From NCBI GenBank assembly GCA_019925095.2, contig CM034409.1, positions 7,319,001 to 7,383,000 on the forward strand: DNA of 64,000 bases. Direction: 5' to 3'. The position numbers and the translations under genes were made by a program. The notes below the pieces were generated by a model. The model was not told the origin of the DNA. It did no database searches and saw nothing but the letters and a program-made list of their open reading frames with translations. Shown piece after piece: positions 1 to 10,005 of this stretch. The DNA comes from Dendrolimus kikuchii (taxonomy: Eukaryota > Arthropoda > Insecta > Lepidoptera > Lasiocampidae). Positions within the stretch are counted from its first letter, which is position 1. Each line of letters opens with the position of its first letter.

Positions 1-374
1 CATTTTTTCCAAAATGCCTATAAAACCCCAAAAAGCTAGCGTAGCTAATTCTAAATCCAATGTCTATTCGTGAAATCCCAGAAACTGCAATAAACCTATC
101 TAAATTAATACATTAACCTAGCTTCTAAGTATTGAGTTGGTGTGGTTTACGTTTTCCTAGAATGTACCTCTGCATTGCGTGCATTTCATAGCTAGTTAAT
201 GCTTTGAACCAATGTAGCCGATAAAAGTAAAATATTTACTAGGAATGTCATTTTGGGTTCATATGTTTTTCTTTATAGTACAAAAATCGTAGTAAGATAG
301 GTTAAAGAATTATTCAAAAGCGTCTGTAAGCGGAACGGCATTCGCGTTGTCATAACGACGTTACAGTTAGGAAT
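1..374. other. AT-rich sequence, nothing recognised
   Basis: No open frame, terminal repeat or repeat shared with the rest of the window was seen here. It reads as intergenic or intronic AT-rich DNA. Confidence 0.3.
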
Positions 375-600
375 ATGTATATATATAAAAATCAATTGCT
401 GTTCGTTAGTCTCGCTAAAACTCGAGAACAGCTGGACTGATTTGGCTAATTTTGGTTTTGAATTATTTGTGGAAGTCCAGGGAAGGTTTAAAAGGTGAGT
501 GAATATGAAAAATGCTTGGAATATAGTAAAAACAACAATTTCGCATTCCCTTACAAAATAACCCTACCTGTCAAACATTTGATGTCCGTCCCGTCGTTTA
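375..600 (+). mobile_element. Helitron-like fragment (5' part)
   Basis: The stretch has the TATATATAAAAATCAATTGC start, then GTTAGTCTCGCTAAAAC and GGACTGATTTGGCTAATTTT, which I recognise as a common 5' region of short non-autonomous lepidopteran Helitrons. No CTAG 3' end is visible downstream, so this is a truncated copy. Family assignment is from memory of motif style, not from a search. Confidence 0.5.
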
Positions 601-729
601 GAAATCAATTAAATTTAAAAGTAGTTCAGAAATCAAATAAAATTTAAAAGTGAAGTTTTTTTTTTAGTTTTTTTTTGAATGTCAAACGTTTCATGTTCGT
701 TTCGGTTAGGTTTTGACCACATTTTTTAC

Positions 730-870
730 TAAAGTTACTAAAAAGTAAAAAATACACAAAACAAAACCAACTTCAAAAGAATATACTATATAAATTCTAC
801 CAAAAAAGGAACTGACTGGAAAGTAAGTAAAAAGCAAAAAATTACAACATCTTGAAGCCGGTGCGAAGTA
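730..870. repeat. Fragment related to the foldback repeat at 6811-7044
   Basis: It contains AAAACAAAACCAACTTC followed by CAACATCTTGAAGCCGGTGC and GAAGTAAAACAT. The same blocks, in the same order, make up the left arm of the inverted repeat at 6811-6910. Only one arm is present here. The rest of 601-1010 shows nothing recognisable. Confidence 0.45.
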
Positions 871-1014
871 AAACATATTAGTTACTGTATTTTGAAAGTT
901 TCATGTTTAATTATTTAATTGAAAATTATTTAGCCATGTGTCTATTCGAAACAAACTTTGGAACAGAATAAAAGACAAAATTCTAAAAACGTGTAAAAAG
1001 CGCTTTTCATTTAA

Positions 1015-1082
1015 AGGGGACGAATTCGCTTTCATACATTCTTGGGCCCAGATTGTAAAAAGGTGAGAGTGATTTTAAGATT
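1015..1082 (+). repeat. Dispersed repeat shared with 54505-54570
   Basis: About 55 bp around CTTTCATACATTCTTGGGCC, followed by an AGATTGTAAAAA block and GAGAGTGATTT, recur in reverse complement near 54510-54565. The element type is unknown. It may be the end of a longer MITE whose other end was not located. Confidence 0.5.
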
Positions 1083-1610
1083 TCTCTTTATCATGTTGAT
1101 ATTTTTTATAATTCTAGTGGGTTTAGTTATTTTGAATTAATTAATCGTGTGATGTAAGTGTTTTCAAATTGTTAATTGTTGAATTTCATAAACTAAACAG
1201 ATAGTTGTAATTGAAAGCTTATTTTATTTTTGAGCTTATTTTTAATATTTCTCGTCTTCTAAATAGAATTTAAGGCTGATGTTTTCCATTTTGTAATAGA
1301 AATGTATAACGCTTTTTAAGCCATAGCTCTCTATTAATGAGTTGAGATATGGTTTGGGCCTAAGTAATGTCATTACATCACTTTGGCGCAAAAGTCTCCA
1401 TCTCCTTTTTAGTATTTATTTAGAAATCAGAGACAGACACTTAAATTTCATTTATTGGTATATATTTGATGAAGAATAATAATAGAAAAAATTTCATTTA
1501 TTTTTCGTAATAACTAAAAGCATATTACTCAAAAGAATTAAAATGATAATGAATGAATTTATTTCAAAATAGAATCTTACGCCAATATTAGACGGTTCAT
1601 GTCTGTCTTT
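1083..1610. other. AT-rich sequence, nothing recognised
   Basis: No coding frame above noise, no terminal inverted repeats and no sharing with other parts of the window were noticed. Confidence 0.3.
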
Positions 1611-2065
1611 CAGGGTCTCCAGATGGGGGTTTTGTCCCCATTTTGGAAATTTGTGGGGACAAAAATTTCTTAAAGATGAAAATTTCAGCAGTGGGAAAAT
1701 TGGGGACGGATTTTATTTCCTTACCTTACTAAAAATGCCATAAAATATCAGAGATAGCATAAATTTGATAATTAAATTTAAATATAAACAGGTCTCTACA
1801 GAATAACAGTAATGGCTTTTGGTTTTGTAATCAAATTATAAACATAATAAAATTTACATTACGAATTGAGCACCACCCCCTGTTTTTTGAAGCCGGTTAA
1901 ACAGATAACGAAAATACGGAATCCTTCACTTTGTGTGGATCGACATGCACTTGTCCAATTTTTGCATTCAAAATATATATATAGGGGAAAGTTACTGAAA
2001 TAGTATCGTTTTGGGATATTTAATGACGGATATGGGGAATTTGTAAATTCAATCTGGCAACCCTG
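1611..2065. mobile_element. hAT-like non-autonomous element (candidate)
   Basis: The left end reads CAGGGTCTCCAGAT and the right end reads ATCTGGCAACCCTG, which match as inverted repeats at about 12 of 14 positions and resemble hAT termini of the CAGGGTTGCCAGA type. The interior (455 bp) has no transposase frame. The 8-bp flanks do not match, so either the target duplication has decayed or the pairing is fortuitous. Confidence 0.4.
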
Positions 2066-2215
2066 ATGACTGAACCAAAATGATCCATATAAAACGTCAA
2101 CTTGAACTACTCAATGTTATTGAATACCGTCGTGTTCTTTTAGTTCCGTGCCGTATAATCCAATTGATTCAATTTGGTTGATCAGTCTAATATCCGCATT
2201 TCAGATTACTTATTG
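2066..2215 (+). repeat. Dispersed repeat shared with 52310-52450
   Basis: The blocks AATCCATATAAA-like, CATTGAATA-like, GTATTCTTT-like and GATTCAATTTGGTTGA recur in the same order and strand near 52310-52450 with many substitutions. The element class is unknown. Confidence 0.5.
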
Positions 2216-2607
2216 AAAGTCGGAGTCTACCACTGCTTCCAAAGCAATTTATTTTACTGTTAAAGGAGAAGAGGCGACACGTAATGTATTATACCACGTT
2301 TGTGTTACTACTTACTACTTACTTTATATGAAATAAAGTTACGTGTAATTTAAAATCACACAATTACATTTTGAAATGACCCTTTCTTAGCCACGGAAGT
2401 GAATTCTTTCGATGGAAACGACATATCACGAGGCCGTGAATTTAATCATTTACACACTATGATCATACAGATAGAGTTGGAAATATTTGGTAGTTCATAA
2501 ATCAAATTGAAGCTAGAGCATTTTTTTCCTATTTTAGTTATCATAAGTCTCTCGCGTTATTTGTTCAAAGTGAAAACATGGAATCTGAATAATATGTGTT
2601 ATAATAT
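2216..2607. other. No gene recognised
   Basis: AT-rich sequence. A short stretch near 2455-2490 (CATACAGATAGAGTTGGAAAT) resembles the middle of MITE-A, but the match is too short to call. Confidence 0.25.
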
Positions 2608-2896
2608 ATCTTAAAGGCATGTGGAAAGAATGCATGATGAAAGAATGACTAAACAGACATACAATACAAAAATGGATGGATGCAGAAGTCGTGGAAGGCC
2701 ACGACACACCTTCCATGATCAAATTGATCGTGTACTAGCACAAGGTGATGTCAGGAGCCTTAAGAACAGACGAGCGTGCATGACAAGAGTATGTCAGGGA
2801 AAGAAGTGAGGTGTATAAGAATAAGCCTAAATGACGCTGTGTTGTTCGTGCCTACCCCGCAAGGGAACTGGCGTGAAGTTTTGTATGTATGTATAT
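2608..2896 (+). pseudogene. RTE-a non-LTR retrotransposon 3' end
   Basis: A 5'-truncated copy of the C-terminal tail of a non-LTR reverse transcriptase (RTE-like). It encodes HVERMHDERMTK-like residues, then KMDGCRSRGRPRHTFHDQ, IDRVLAQGDVRSLKNRRACM and YPARELA, and ends in a (TATG)n run. Later frames are broken relative to the copies at 22825, 41529 and 62524. The tail lies downstream of the catalytic domain, so it carries no catalytic residues. Dead fragment. Confidence 0.75.
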
Positions 2897-2977
2897 ATCT
2901 TAAATATGTATTATATGTAATGTAGTATTTGGAATTAAAATATAAAATAATTTTTGAGCTTGATAAAAATGTTGTAT

Positions 2978-3288
2978 GTCGTGGTAGCGTAATGGCTAGC
3001 GCACGCGTTCTAAACTCAAAGGGCGCGGGTTCGATCCAGGCCGGAACGCATGCACCACTTAGGCAGTTTTCTGATCTAATGTGCATATTGTTGCAATTAC
3101 CACGTGCTGACAACGGTGAAGGCAAACATCGTGATGCAACCTGCACATCGAGATAACCGATCTGTCAAACCTGCCAAGCCGCCTAGGACAAGCGTGGCGG
3201 GTATACTGTCCGTTCCCCTATAGTGGAAGACCCGAGCCCAGTAGTGGGACAGTTATGGGCTGTTCTTATTATTTTATTATAAAAATGT
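2978..3288 (+). mobile_element. S2 tRNA-derived SINE
   Basis: A pol III-type head is visible: A box TAGCGTAATGG (2985-2995) and B box GGTTCGATCC (3028-3037), 32 bp apart as in tRNAs. An unrelated body of about 200 bp follows (CACCACTTAGGCAGTTTTC, then TGGCGGGTATACTGTC) and a TTATT-rich tail. It shares its full length with copies at 15523, 37242 and 59468. The acceptor stem does not pair well, so this is a SINE and not a working tRNA. Confidence 0.85.
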
Positions 3289-3404
3289 TATAAAAATAAT
3301 AAACCTTATCATTATCCCAATATTCTTGATACTCTATATTTATCTCATTCTCTCGTAGGCTATTTTTCTGAAGTGACAATTTTACCGTGTTTGAATTGCA
3401 CACA

Positions 3405-3730
3405 CACACTTTTTTTATTGACCTGGCAAAAAGGTCCATCTCATGGAAAGTGGTTACTGTCGCCTATAGGCGGTTGCTACACTGACGGCATCGCGTTGTC
3501 AACGTTTAATATGGCATAGGGGGATGTGATAAAGGTATCAGAGAAGAGGAATGGAGCAGAAGGGATGGAATATGGGATTAGAATAGGGAGTTGGGATAGG
3601 GAAGGTTGTACTCTTGGTCGTCGCGCGAAACCTAACTAGCCCATGGCTAACCGTTTCACGCCGATATTCTGTGAGAGCGTGGTATCACAGCGATCTATAA
3701 GAGCTGCAATCAAGACAGTGAATTCAGCAC
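3405..3730 (-). mobile_element. LINE-derived fragments, minus strand
   Basis: A poly(T) run followed by CATGGAAAGTGGTTACTGTC and GCCTATAGGCGG is the reverse complement of the tail seen in many LINE 3' ends here. Around 3643-3715 lies an inverted copy of the GTGATACCACGCTCTCACAG repeat also found at 9895 and 46415. The purine-rich run at 3516-3605 resembles the reverse complement of 10430-10510, so both sites probably derive from one LINE family. Confidence 0.45.
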
Positions 3731-3804
3731 TATTCCATCACGTCAATTTCTTTCGTTTCATCATTTTATTTAGTTATTTATCTATAATACTACAAAATTC
3801 TAAA

Positions 3805-4440
3805 AATGCCGTTTTTTTTTTTTTTTTTATTGGACTTGACTTTATGTTGTTGGTCCGAAGACCTTACAACTTTACCGGGGTCTTTGGGGCGAGTGCCTTC
3901 GCGAAGCGAAGGCGCTCGAGCCCGGGGGGCAACTTGCTCGAGGGAGCTCCCTAAGGAGTTTTACCTCGGCTGGACTGTTGCCATGAATGGGGAATGAATT
4001 TAATGATGCCCACCATAGGGCGACACAAAATACTAATTGAGAACGGGCGACGGGTAATATAAAGCCCGAAGGGAAGGATCACGGCGGGCCGGGATCGGTG
4101 GTTTGCGGTGGCCTACGCTATCTTACTGCCGTTTCGCAACGTGTTATGGCTGGGAGAGAAGAAACGGCGAAAGAAACTTCCCAGCAACACGCCTAGTCTA
4201 TCCTGTGGGGTGAGCTATGTCTCCTAGCGTCCCTCGCGGGGACGTGGAGAGATCTTGATTGGCGGCGTCTGAGACGCCGCCGTCTGTGTCTGTCTGTCGG
4301 TGCCTGCCAGCCTACTGTTCTAACCGTGGGCGGACTGATCCGGGCCAGCCGTTTCGTAATAACGTCGACTCTGTCCGTCAGGACGTTACGCGGTCGTCGC
4401 ACAAGAGCCTTTCGACGAGGCTTATAATCGGACGCGTAAA
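3805..4440 (-). mobile_element. GC-rich block, probably LINE-derived
   Basis: The block begins with a 16-bp poly(T), consistent with a minus-strand poly(A) tail, and is far richer in GC than its surroundings. It contains a strong hairpin (3892-3916, AGTGCCTTCGC, loop GAA, GCGAAGGCGCT), ACTGTTGCCATGAATGGGG, and near 4130-4190 a GAAGAAACGGCGAAAGAAAC segment also seen at 14400-14460. No coherent frame is present. I think it is an untranslated part of an R1-like LINE, but that is inference. Confidence 0.4.
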
Positions 4441-4504
4441 ATGCCGTGTCTGTACATTGTAGCTATTAAAAAAAACTGAAATACGCTATATAAACGATGG
4501 AGAG

Positions 4505-4703
4505 CACGCTGCATTTTTTTTAGATTTCTTGTCTGTTTGTTGGTTTGTCTGTTTGTTCGAAGTAAAAACTACTGGACCGATTTCGCTGCGGTTTTCGCTG
4601 AACGACAGCAAATTCTTAGGTTTAAAATCTACGCCTAATTATACCCCGGGAATCCTGCGAGGATTTCAAGTCAAGCGTGGACGAAGTCGCGAGCATATTC
4701 TAG
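4505..4703 (+). mobile_element. Helitron fragment (3' part)
   Basis: It contains CTGTTTGTTCGAAGTAAAAA, CTACTGGACCGATTTCGC and, near the end, GACGAAGTCGCGAGCATATT followed by CTAG (4700-4703) and a T. The CTAG|T terminus is the canonical Helitron 3' end. The 5' start could not be fixed. Confidence 0.55.
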
Positions 4704-5828
4704 TAATATAATAAATCAGTAGATATGTTACGGATATGTTATAAAATAAAATATTCACTTAACATCATGACGAAACTTGCGTAATATACTCAATGTGTGA
4801 AATCCGCTAATTCACATTGGCAAACCGTAGAGAGTATTGTCCATTCTCTTAAAAGTGTCAGCTAAGGCCAGCAGTGGGACGTATATAGGATAATATACAT
4901 TATTTACATTTTCATGAACTAATTTAGAAAGCATCTATTAAAGACGACTAAGTGGTGTTTGACTAAATGATTTATTTTATACTAAATCTTAGACTTACTT
5001 ACTATGTCTAAGATTTATTTATTAAAAACGACGAGAAAATCAATACGAGATTAGTATGGAAAGCGATCACGCGACGTCGCGTCATGTCTCAAGTCGAAAG
5101 CAGCGAAGAGAATAAAAATCGCGCTAAACGTGTTAAGCGATTTATTTATCAGTGCAAAATATTATAGTTTAGAATATTATATTTAATAAATATTATTTTT
5201 TTTTAAACCTGAAAATTAAGAATAAAAATAATAATCAGCCTTACCTAATAATCAATCCTGTAAAAACTTATCACTTTAAAAATCACTCTTTTGAACTAAG
5301 TATCAAAATCACTCACACTTCACATAGACTTCGAAATAAGTACTTATATTAGTTCACATTACCTCCGTCAACTTTCATATATCTCCACCAGAGAAATTCC
5401 AACATAAATATCGCGTTCCGCGCACAAGAAAATCCCGAACGACACAATACGTCTTTCACTAACGACACCTTGCGGGAAACTAAACCGTTCAGCATTGCCA
5501 GGGTTGAGTTTTCAGTGTGTGTGTTTCATCTCTGTGTACATATAGGAGATTATGAATGTGTGGGTTATATCTCGCTTCAGAGACTTTTGTATGTGTTCAC
5601 TTTGGTTCACCTAGTATTTTGTATGTGTTAGTAACCTGGTACAACCAGGGTGAAAATTACCACGCATGCGTAAAAAAAGATTTTTTTATCGTATTCCTAA
5701 CTTAACTATAAAGAATAGTGTAACGTTATATTGTTCATAAGTATTTCTTAATCTTATAGAAATAAGAATATTCTACTACAACCTCTTCGTCGACTTTCTT
5801 CGCTTATTTGTTATCTAGGTTGTTTTAA
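4704..5828. other. Mostly unrecognised sequence with short motifs
   Basis: Near 4856-4895 a CAGCAGTGGGACGTATATAGG motif resembles the very end of an RTE-type LINE. At 5069-5082 there is a perfect 14-bp palindrome, ACGCGACGTCGCGT. Otherwise AT-rich with no coding frame. Confidence 0.35.
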
Positions 5829-6668
5829 TTTTTGAAGTGAAACTTCTATATAAACGGGGGGTCTTAGGATTTTTCTGTCGCGAAAAAGCGTTATGGCTGC
5901 GTGGAGGAACGGCATAAATTTAGACTAGATGTGGTGAAAGGCGGCATAATTTTAGAGTATACTATGGATGCGTTTTTTGGTACTGGATCGAATTCAGTTT
6001 TTTTGTTTGATAAAATAAAATATGTTTAAATAAAAAATGCATTCATTAAAATGTACCTAACCTAACTATTTTTTTTTTATTGCAGGAGATCAGCAGACAG
6101 GCAAATGGCCCACTTGATGGAAAGCGGTTACCATCGCCTATGGACATTTGCAACACCAAAGGTACTACAAATGCGCTGCTGCTCTCTTAAGGGAAACTGG
6201 AACCTGGTCACTAATGCCGGAACACAACTCGAAGGTTGTTATGGCGACATACTTTAGACCAGGGGTGGTAGCCATCCAGTCGGGCAAGTGCCCTACCACC
6301 TGGCTGTGGGTTGTTAAGTCGCCTCTTACGACAGGCCGCCCAGCCGCAGGAAATTGTATTCTTTCTCCGTTCCTGCACGGATAAAACTAAATCATAATTT
6401 GCAGTAAACCTGCGAAAAATAGAAATGTGTGCTGGGACACATAGTAGAAGTGAAACTTCAACGGACAAGTGGAACAACGAATGGCAACGGATAAGTGGCA
6501 TAACGAATCGCAACAAAATTTTTACATGAAGTTTTACGGGCAGGTTTTGCAAATTGGACAAGAACATTAACAATCTGCCCGTAAAACTTCAAGTTAAAAT
6601 TTTGTTGCCATTCGTTTTTCCACTTGTCCGTTGAAGTTTCACTTCTACTATGTGTCCCAGCACATATT
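5829..6668 (+). mobile_element. FB foldback element, copy 1 (left arm full, right arm truncated)
   Basis: It starts TTTTTGAAGTGAAACTTC. The left arm runs to about 6544, a loop follows (6545-6569, containing AAATTGGACAAGAACATTAA), and then an inverted partial arm runs to 6668. The motif GAAGTGAAACTTC occurs at the outer end and again at about 6446, and its complement GAAGTTTCACTTC at about 6632. The arm is interrupted by an S1 element at 6069-6384; the copy at 11992 shows the uninterrupted state. It encodes no transposase. Confidence 0.7.
6069..6384 (-). mobile_element. S1 SINE-like element inserted in FB copy 1
   Basis: On the minus strand the element begins ATCCGTGCAGGAACGGAG, contains CAGGTGGTAGGGCA-type and GGTTCCAG-type blocks, and ends in the CCATAGGCGATGGTAACCGC tail and poly(A). 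It is flanked by AACTA on both sides (6064-6068 and 6385-6389), a probable short target duplication. Comparison with 12227-12245 shows a clean insertion between ACCTAAC and AAATCATAATT. No A or B box was seen, so it may be a LINE-tail-derived SINE. Confidence 0.75.
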
Positions 6669-6810
6669 TTGATTTTATCCTTGTTTACTATTCGAGCATG
6701 CTTTTATACAGGTTACATTGTTTTAAGATATTATCTTTGTACTATTTACTCCCAAAAGATTTACTTAATTTCATCTAGCAAACTAACCAATTTTCTGGGA
6801 TATCATTTTT

Positions 6811-7044
6811 TTTAACAAAAACAAAACCCACTTACACTAAAAACTAAAAATAAATTTTAAACCAACTTCCTTTTACAACATCTCGAAGTCGGTGCAAAGT
6901 AAAACATAAAAGAGCAACAACAAATTTAAAAATATAGTAAGTTTTATGTTTTACTTGACACCGACTTCAAGATGTCGTAGAAAGAAGTCGCTTAAATATT
7001 TTTTTTAGTTTTTAGTGTGAAATCGGTTTTGTTTTTGTTAAAAA
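6811..7044. repeat. Foldback inverted repeat with arms of about 100 bp
   Basis: The left arm (6811-6910) has AACAAAAACAAAACC, CACTAAAAACTAAAAA, CATCTCGAAGTCGGTGC and GTAAAACATAAAA. The right arm (6942-7044) has the same blocks in reverse complement (TTTTATGTTTTAC, GACTTCAAGATGTCG, TTTTTAGTGTG, GTTTTGTTTTTGTT). The spacer is about 31 bp. It is immediately followed by the tandem array below and may be its terminal part. Confidence 0.65.
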
Positions 7045-7099
7045 CAATTTTATTTTTAGAGATGCGCAAATACTTCAATAGCTTTAGAAATAATATATT

Positions 7100-8540
7100 A
7101 AGCACTTGTAGAAATTGTACAACTGGCACGCGTATACAAATTTGCCATCTCACTCTTCGGTGTATATGCTCTTCGGTGTATTTCCTTGTGATCCACAAAT
7201 CAGATCTTGACTTGGTGACTATGAGATCACATTGCGAGTTAAAAAAAAGCAATTTGAAAATCGGTCCACAATTGACGGAGAAATCGAGTAACATGCCTGC
7301 AAAAAAATTAAGTACCTGTAAAAAGTCTAATACTACTACACGTATACAAGCTTTTTTTGGGATACTGAAGCTCTCGGCGTATTTAATAAGGGTTACTTTC
7401 GATTTCTCTAGGATCCAGTCATCAGATCCTGACTTGGTGACTATAGAACCGCCTTGGGAGTATACATACTTAAAAATAAAGGAAAAAGTTTCATAATCAT
7501 CACAACTGACGGAGAAATCGCGTAATTTGTATATAAAAATTAAGCGCCTATAGAACCTATACACGTATATAAGCGTTTTTCCAAGAATTTAGGCGCAAGG
7601 CGTTCTTTAATAAGGGTTATGATCGATATCCTTGGGATCTGATCCACTCATCAGATCCTGACTTGGTGACCATGGGACTACCTCGGAAATATATGTAGGA
7701 ATCGTGTGTGTTATTATAAAGTAACCATATGACGGAAGTAGTCAATAACTGGATGTTGGAAGTTAATATGTATGGCGGAAGTTGGTTTTAGGAAGGAAGT
7801 GAAACTGAAGTAGCGCCACAGCATTACCGGATGGTGTTAGTGCGGCGCGCTACGGGGACCTATTAAATACGCGGTGTTCGGGCAGAGGAGGGGCAGTCTT
7901 CAACCAAGAGTATTGAACCGGCAGTCCACACCGAGAGTCTACAACAAGTAGTCCACAACGACGATCTAAACGATTGTCTACACGGGTAGCCTTGGACGAG
8001 GAGCACATAATATAATGTGGTCGATAATTACTGCTTGATAATCGCAGTATTCTTGAAGGGCAAATTGCTGCTCGACACCTGACAAGCGTGGATACAACTC
8101 TTGGAGTTATCCTAATATTTCTGTATATTCTTGTGCAATATTTAATATCGTAATTGTAATAATTCTAGTGTAATAAACTTTGATTATAATATTTCAGATT
8201 ATTATTGTGTTATTATTGAAGCGTCATTCGTTCGCTCCCGGCGTGAACCCGACATATACATTTACGGGTGAAGAAAACAATTTGAAAATCGGTTTACAAT
8301 TGACGGAGATATTGTGGTACGAAGAAATTGGTTAACAATTTTCGTGAGTTTCTCTAATTCATTGGAATCCACTCAACGGTTTCTGACATGGTAACAATAG
8401 GTCCAACTCGGGAGTGTAAACTTTAGATCAAAAGAAAAATTTAGAAAATCGGTTCACAATTGACGGAGAAATCAAGTAACGAACGTAGAAAAATAAACAT
8501 ACAGACAAATTTAGAACCTCCTCCTTTTTTAAAGTCGGTT
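7100..8540 (+). repeat. Tandem array of diverged ~220-bp units
   Basis: A TCAGATCCTGACTTGGTGAC-like block recurs near 7199, 7423 and 7649 and, degraded, near 8380 (after removing the LTR insert). An ACTGACGGAGAAATCG block recurs near 7273, 7505, 8302 and 8461. The array ends at 8510-8550 with CCTCCTCCTTTTT and AAGTCGGTTA, a segment also present at 23440. Overlapping frames on both strands arise from this repeat and are not genes. Confidence 0.65.
7694..8254 (+). mobile_element. Solo LTR (561 bp), TATA target duplication
   Basis: It begins TGTAGGAATCG and ends GTGAACCCGACA, with TATA on both sides (7690-7693 and 8255-8258). It contains a possible TATA motif (TATTAAATACGCGG) and a polyadenylation signal AATAAA near 8173. 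It cleanly interrupts the tandem array. The TG...CA ends and 4-bp duplication fit a Gypsy-type LTR, but no internal region, primer-binding site or gag/pol is present. Clade is therefore uncertain. Confidence 0.75.
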
Positions 8541-8640
8541 AGAAAGGTATCTAATGCTCATTCTCAGTATTTAGAACGAAATTCTCTAGTACATCATTAT
8601 TAAGTATCTTTTTAAATTTAGCCTACGTAAGCTACGTAAA

Positions 8641-9490
8641 GTAATTTTGCGGCGGTTCGGTTGCAATATATTGTTTTTTTCACCTATAAACGTTTGCAAC
8701 ACCAGAAGTGTCGCCAACACATTGTCGACCTCTAAGAAATTTTATAATGCCCTTCTTAAAAAACCCCATATCATAATGCAAGGGGAAAACCGTGACGGGA
8801 AGTTCCCTCCAGATCTTCGTTGTATGTAGAATAAATGTTCTAGAGAACCGTTGCGTAGTTGAGCGTGGGAGCTCTAGGAAATGGGGGTGAACATCCCGTC
8901 GTTGGTGAGCTATGCGGCTGTAGAAGTGAGGCATTGGCACCAGATCAAACAATTCGGAACACTTCCCGTTATACAGGTGGTAGAATACGCAGCGGGATGC
9001 GAAGTCACTCCGAAGGCTGAGCGGTTCTAAACCGCCTGTTAGAGTTAGGTGCGACGCTGGATGGAGTCGAAGGGGTCAGTCTGGTTAGCAGGTGCCGGCA
9101 CATAGATGTGAGCAGTACTCTATATGCGGTCTGACTTGCGCTTCGTAAAGTGTAAGTCGTTGCCGCGGGGTGAAGTACTGCTTGGACCGGTTTAGAACAC
9201 CAAGCTTTTCAAAGGCAAGTTTGGCCTTACCTTCCGGATGACCCCGAAATTGTGCGTCGTTCGTTATGTTGACCCCAAGAATTCCAATACTATTATAGAT
9301 TGTGAGGGGTATTCCTTGGAATTGTGGCGCATTGACAACTGGGGTTTTTTGGCTGAGAATGCGCAGACTTGTATCTTTGTGGGGTTTAAATGGACAAGAT
9401 TTTATCGTCCTCATTCAGAGTCTCGCTCCGAGGAGTTCTCTACTTCTGACCCGACTCTCTTCTACCAGCGACCGAGGGACGTTAGCAACT
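8641..9490 (-). pseudogene. LINE reverse transcriptase C-terminal pseudogene
   Basis: On the minus strand the 9414-9085 frame reads TPVVNAPQFQGIPL, SIGILGVNITNDAQFRGH, KLGVLNRSKQYFTPRQRL and AQVRPHIEYCSHL, which match the end of the RT domain of a common lepidopteran LINE (jockey/CR1-like). A second frame (8952-8680) reads FYSRIAHQRRDVHPHFLELP, RFSRTFILHTTKIWREL and MGFFKKGIIKFLRGRQ, the C-terminal tail. Frameshifts and stops separate the parts and the catalytic region is missing. The same tail occurs at 33961. Confidence 0.8.
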
Positions 9491-9884
9491 AACTGAAAAT
9501 AAATAAATTAAAAAAGAGGTTGCTGAACTTACTGATGGAGTTTGGCTGGATGTGTTAGGAACTCTTTCATAGTCAGATACAAATTAGACACCCGTCCGCA
9601 CATTGTATTTGAAGACGAAATACAAGTTCGTTTAAAATGTAAATAATTCTTGCTACAATATGAATTGCGATAAATACCGTTATTGTATAAAGGTTACGGT
9701 ATTTCTGGAAATTTCAGGTAAAAATAATTTCCTGTTAAAACGTTTGTATAAAATACAGGTGAAGACCGAAACGGTTGCCAAACCTCAAGTAGTATTGAAA
9801 GATAAAAACCTCTTGAAAGTTTCGAGATTAGGGTATGGTCCAAATAACAAAAGGTAACATTGTAAATATTGATTACAGCTGTTA
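9491..9884. other. No gene recognised
   Basis: A 65-codon open stretch (9660-9857) is rich in K and T codons typical of AT-rich noise. No repeat was recognised. Confidence 0.25.
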
Positions 9885-10000
9885 AGGCCCTATCAATTAG
9901 TGTGATACCACGTTCTCACAGAATTTCGGCATGAATGATTAGCCTTGAGCTAATTGTGGTTCGTATAATAATGAGTAAGAGTTTCGATTCCATCTTCCTA
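9885..10000 (+). repeat. R4 dispersed repeat
   Basis: It contains TTAGTGTGATACCACGTTCT, CACAGAATTTCGGC and TTAGCCTTGAGCTAATTGTG, shared with 46415-46515 on the same strand and 3643-3715 on the other. At both plus-strand sites it directly precedes R1-like LINE sequence, so it may belong to a LINE untranslated region. Confidence 0.55.
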
Positions 10001-10005
10001 TCCCC

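Noticed and set aside
2978..3050. tRNA gene
   Set aside because: A and B boxes are present but the acceptor stem does not pair and the body continues as the S2 SINE.
6992..7564. A 190-codon minus-strand frame and a 159-codon plus-strand frame over the same DNA
   Set aside because: Both lie in the tandem array; the repeated blocks keep both strands open and no domain is visible.
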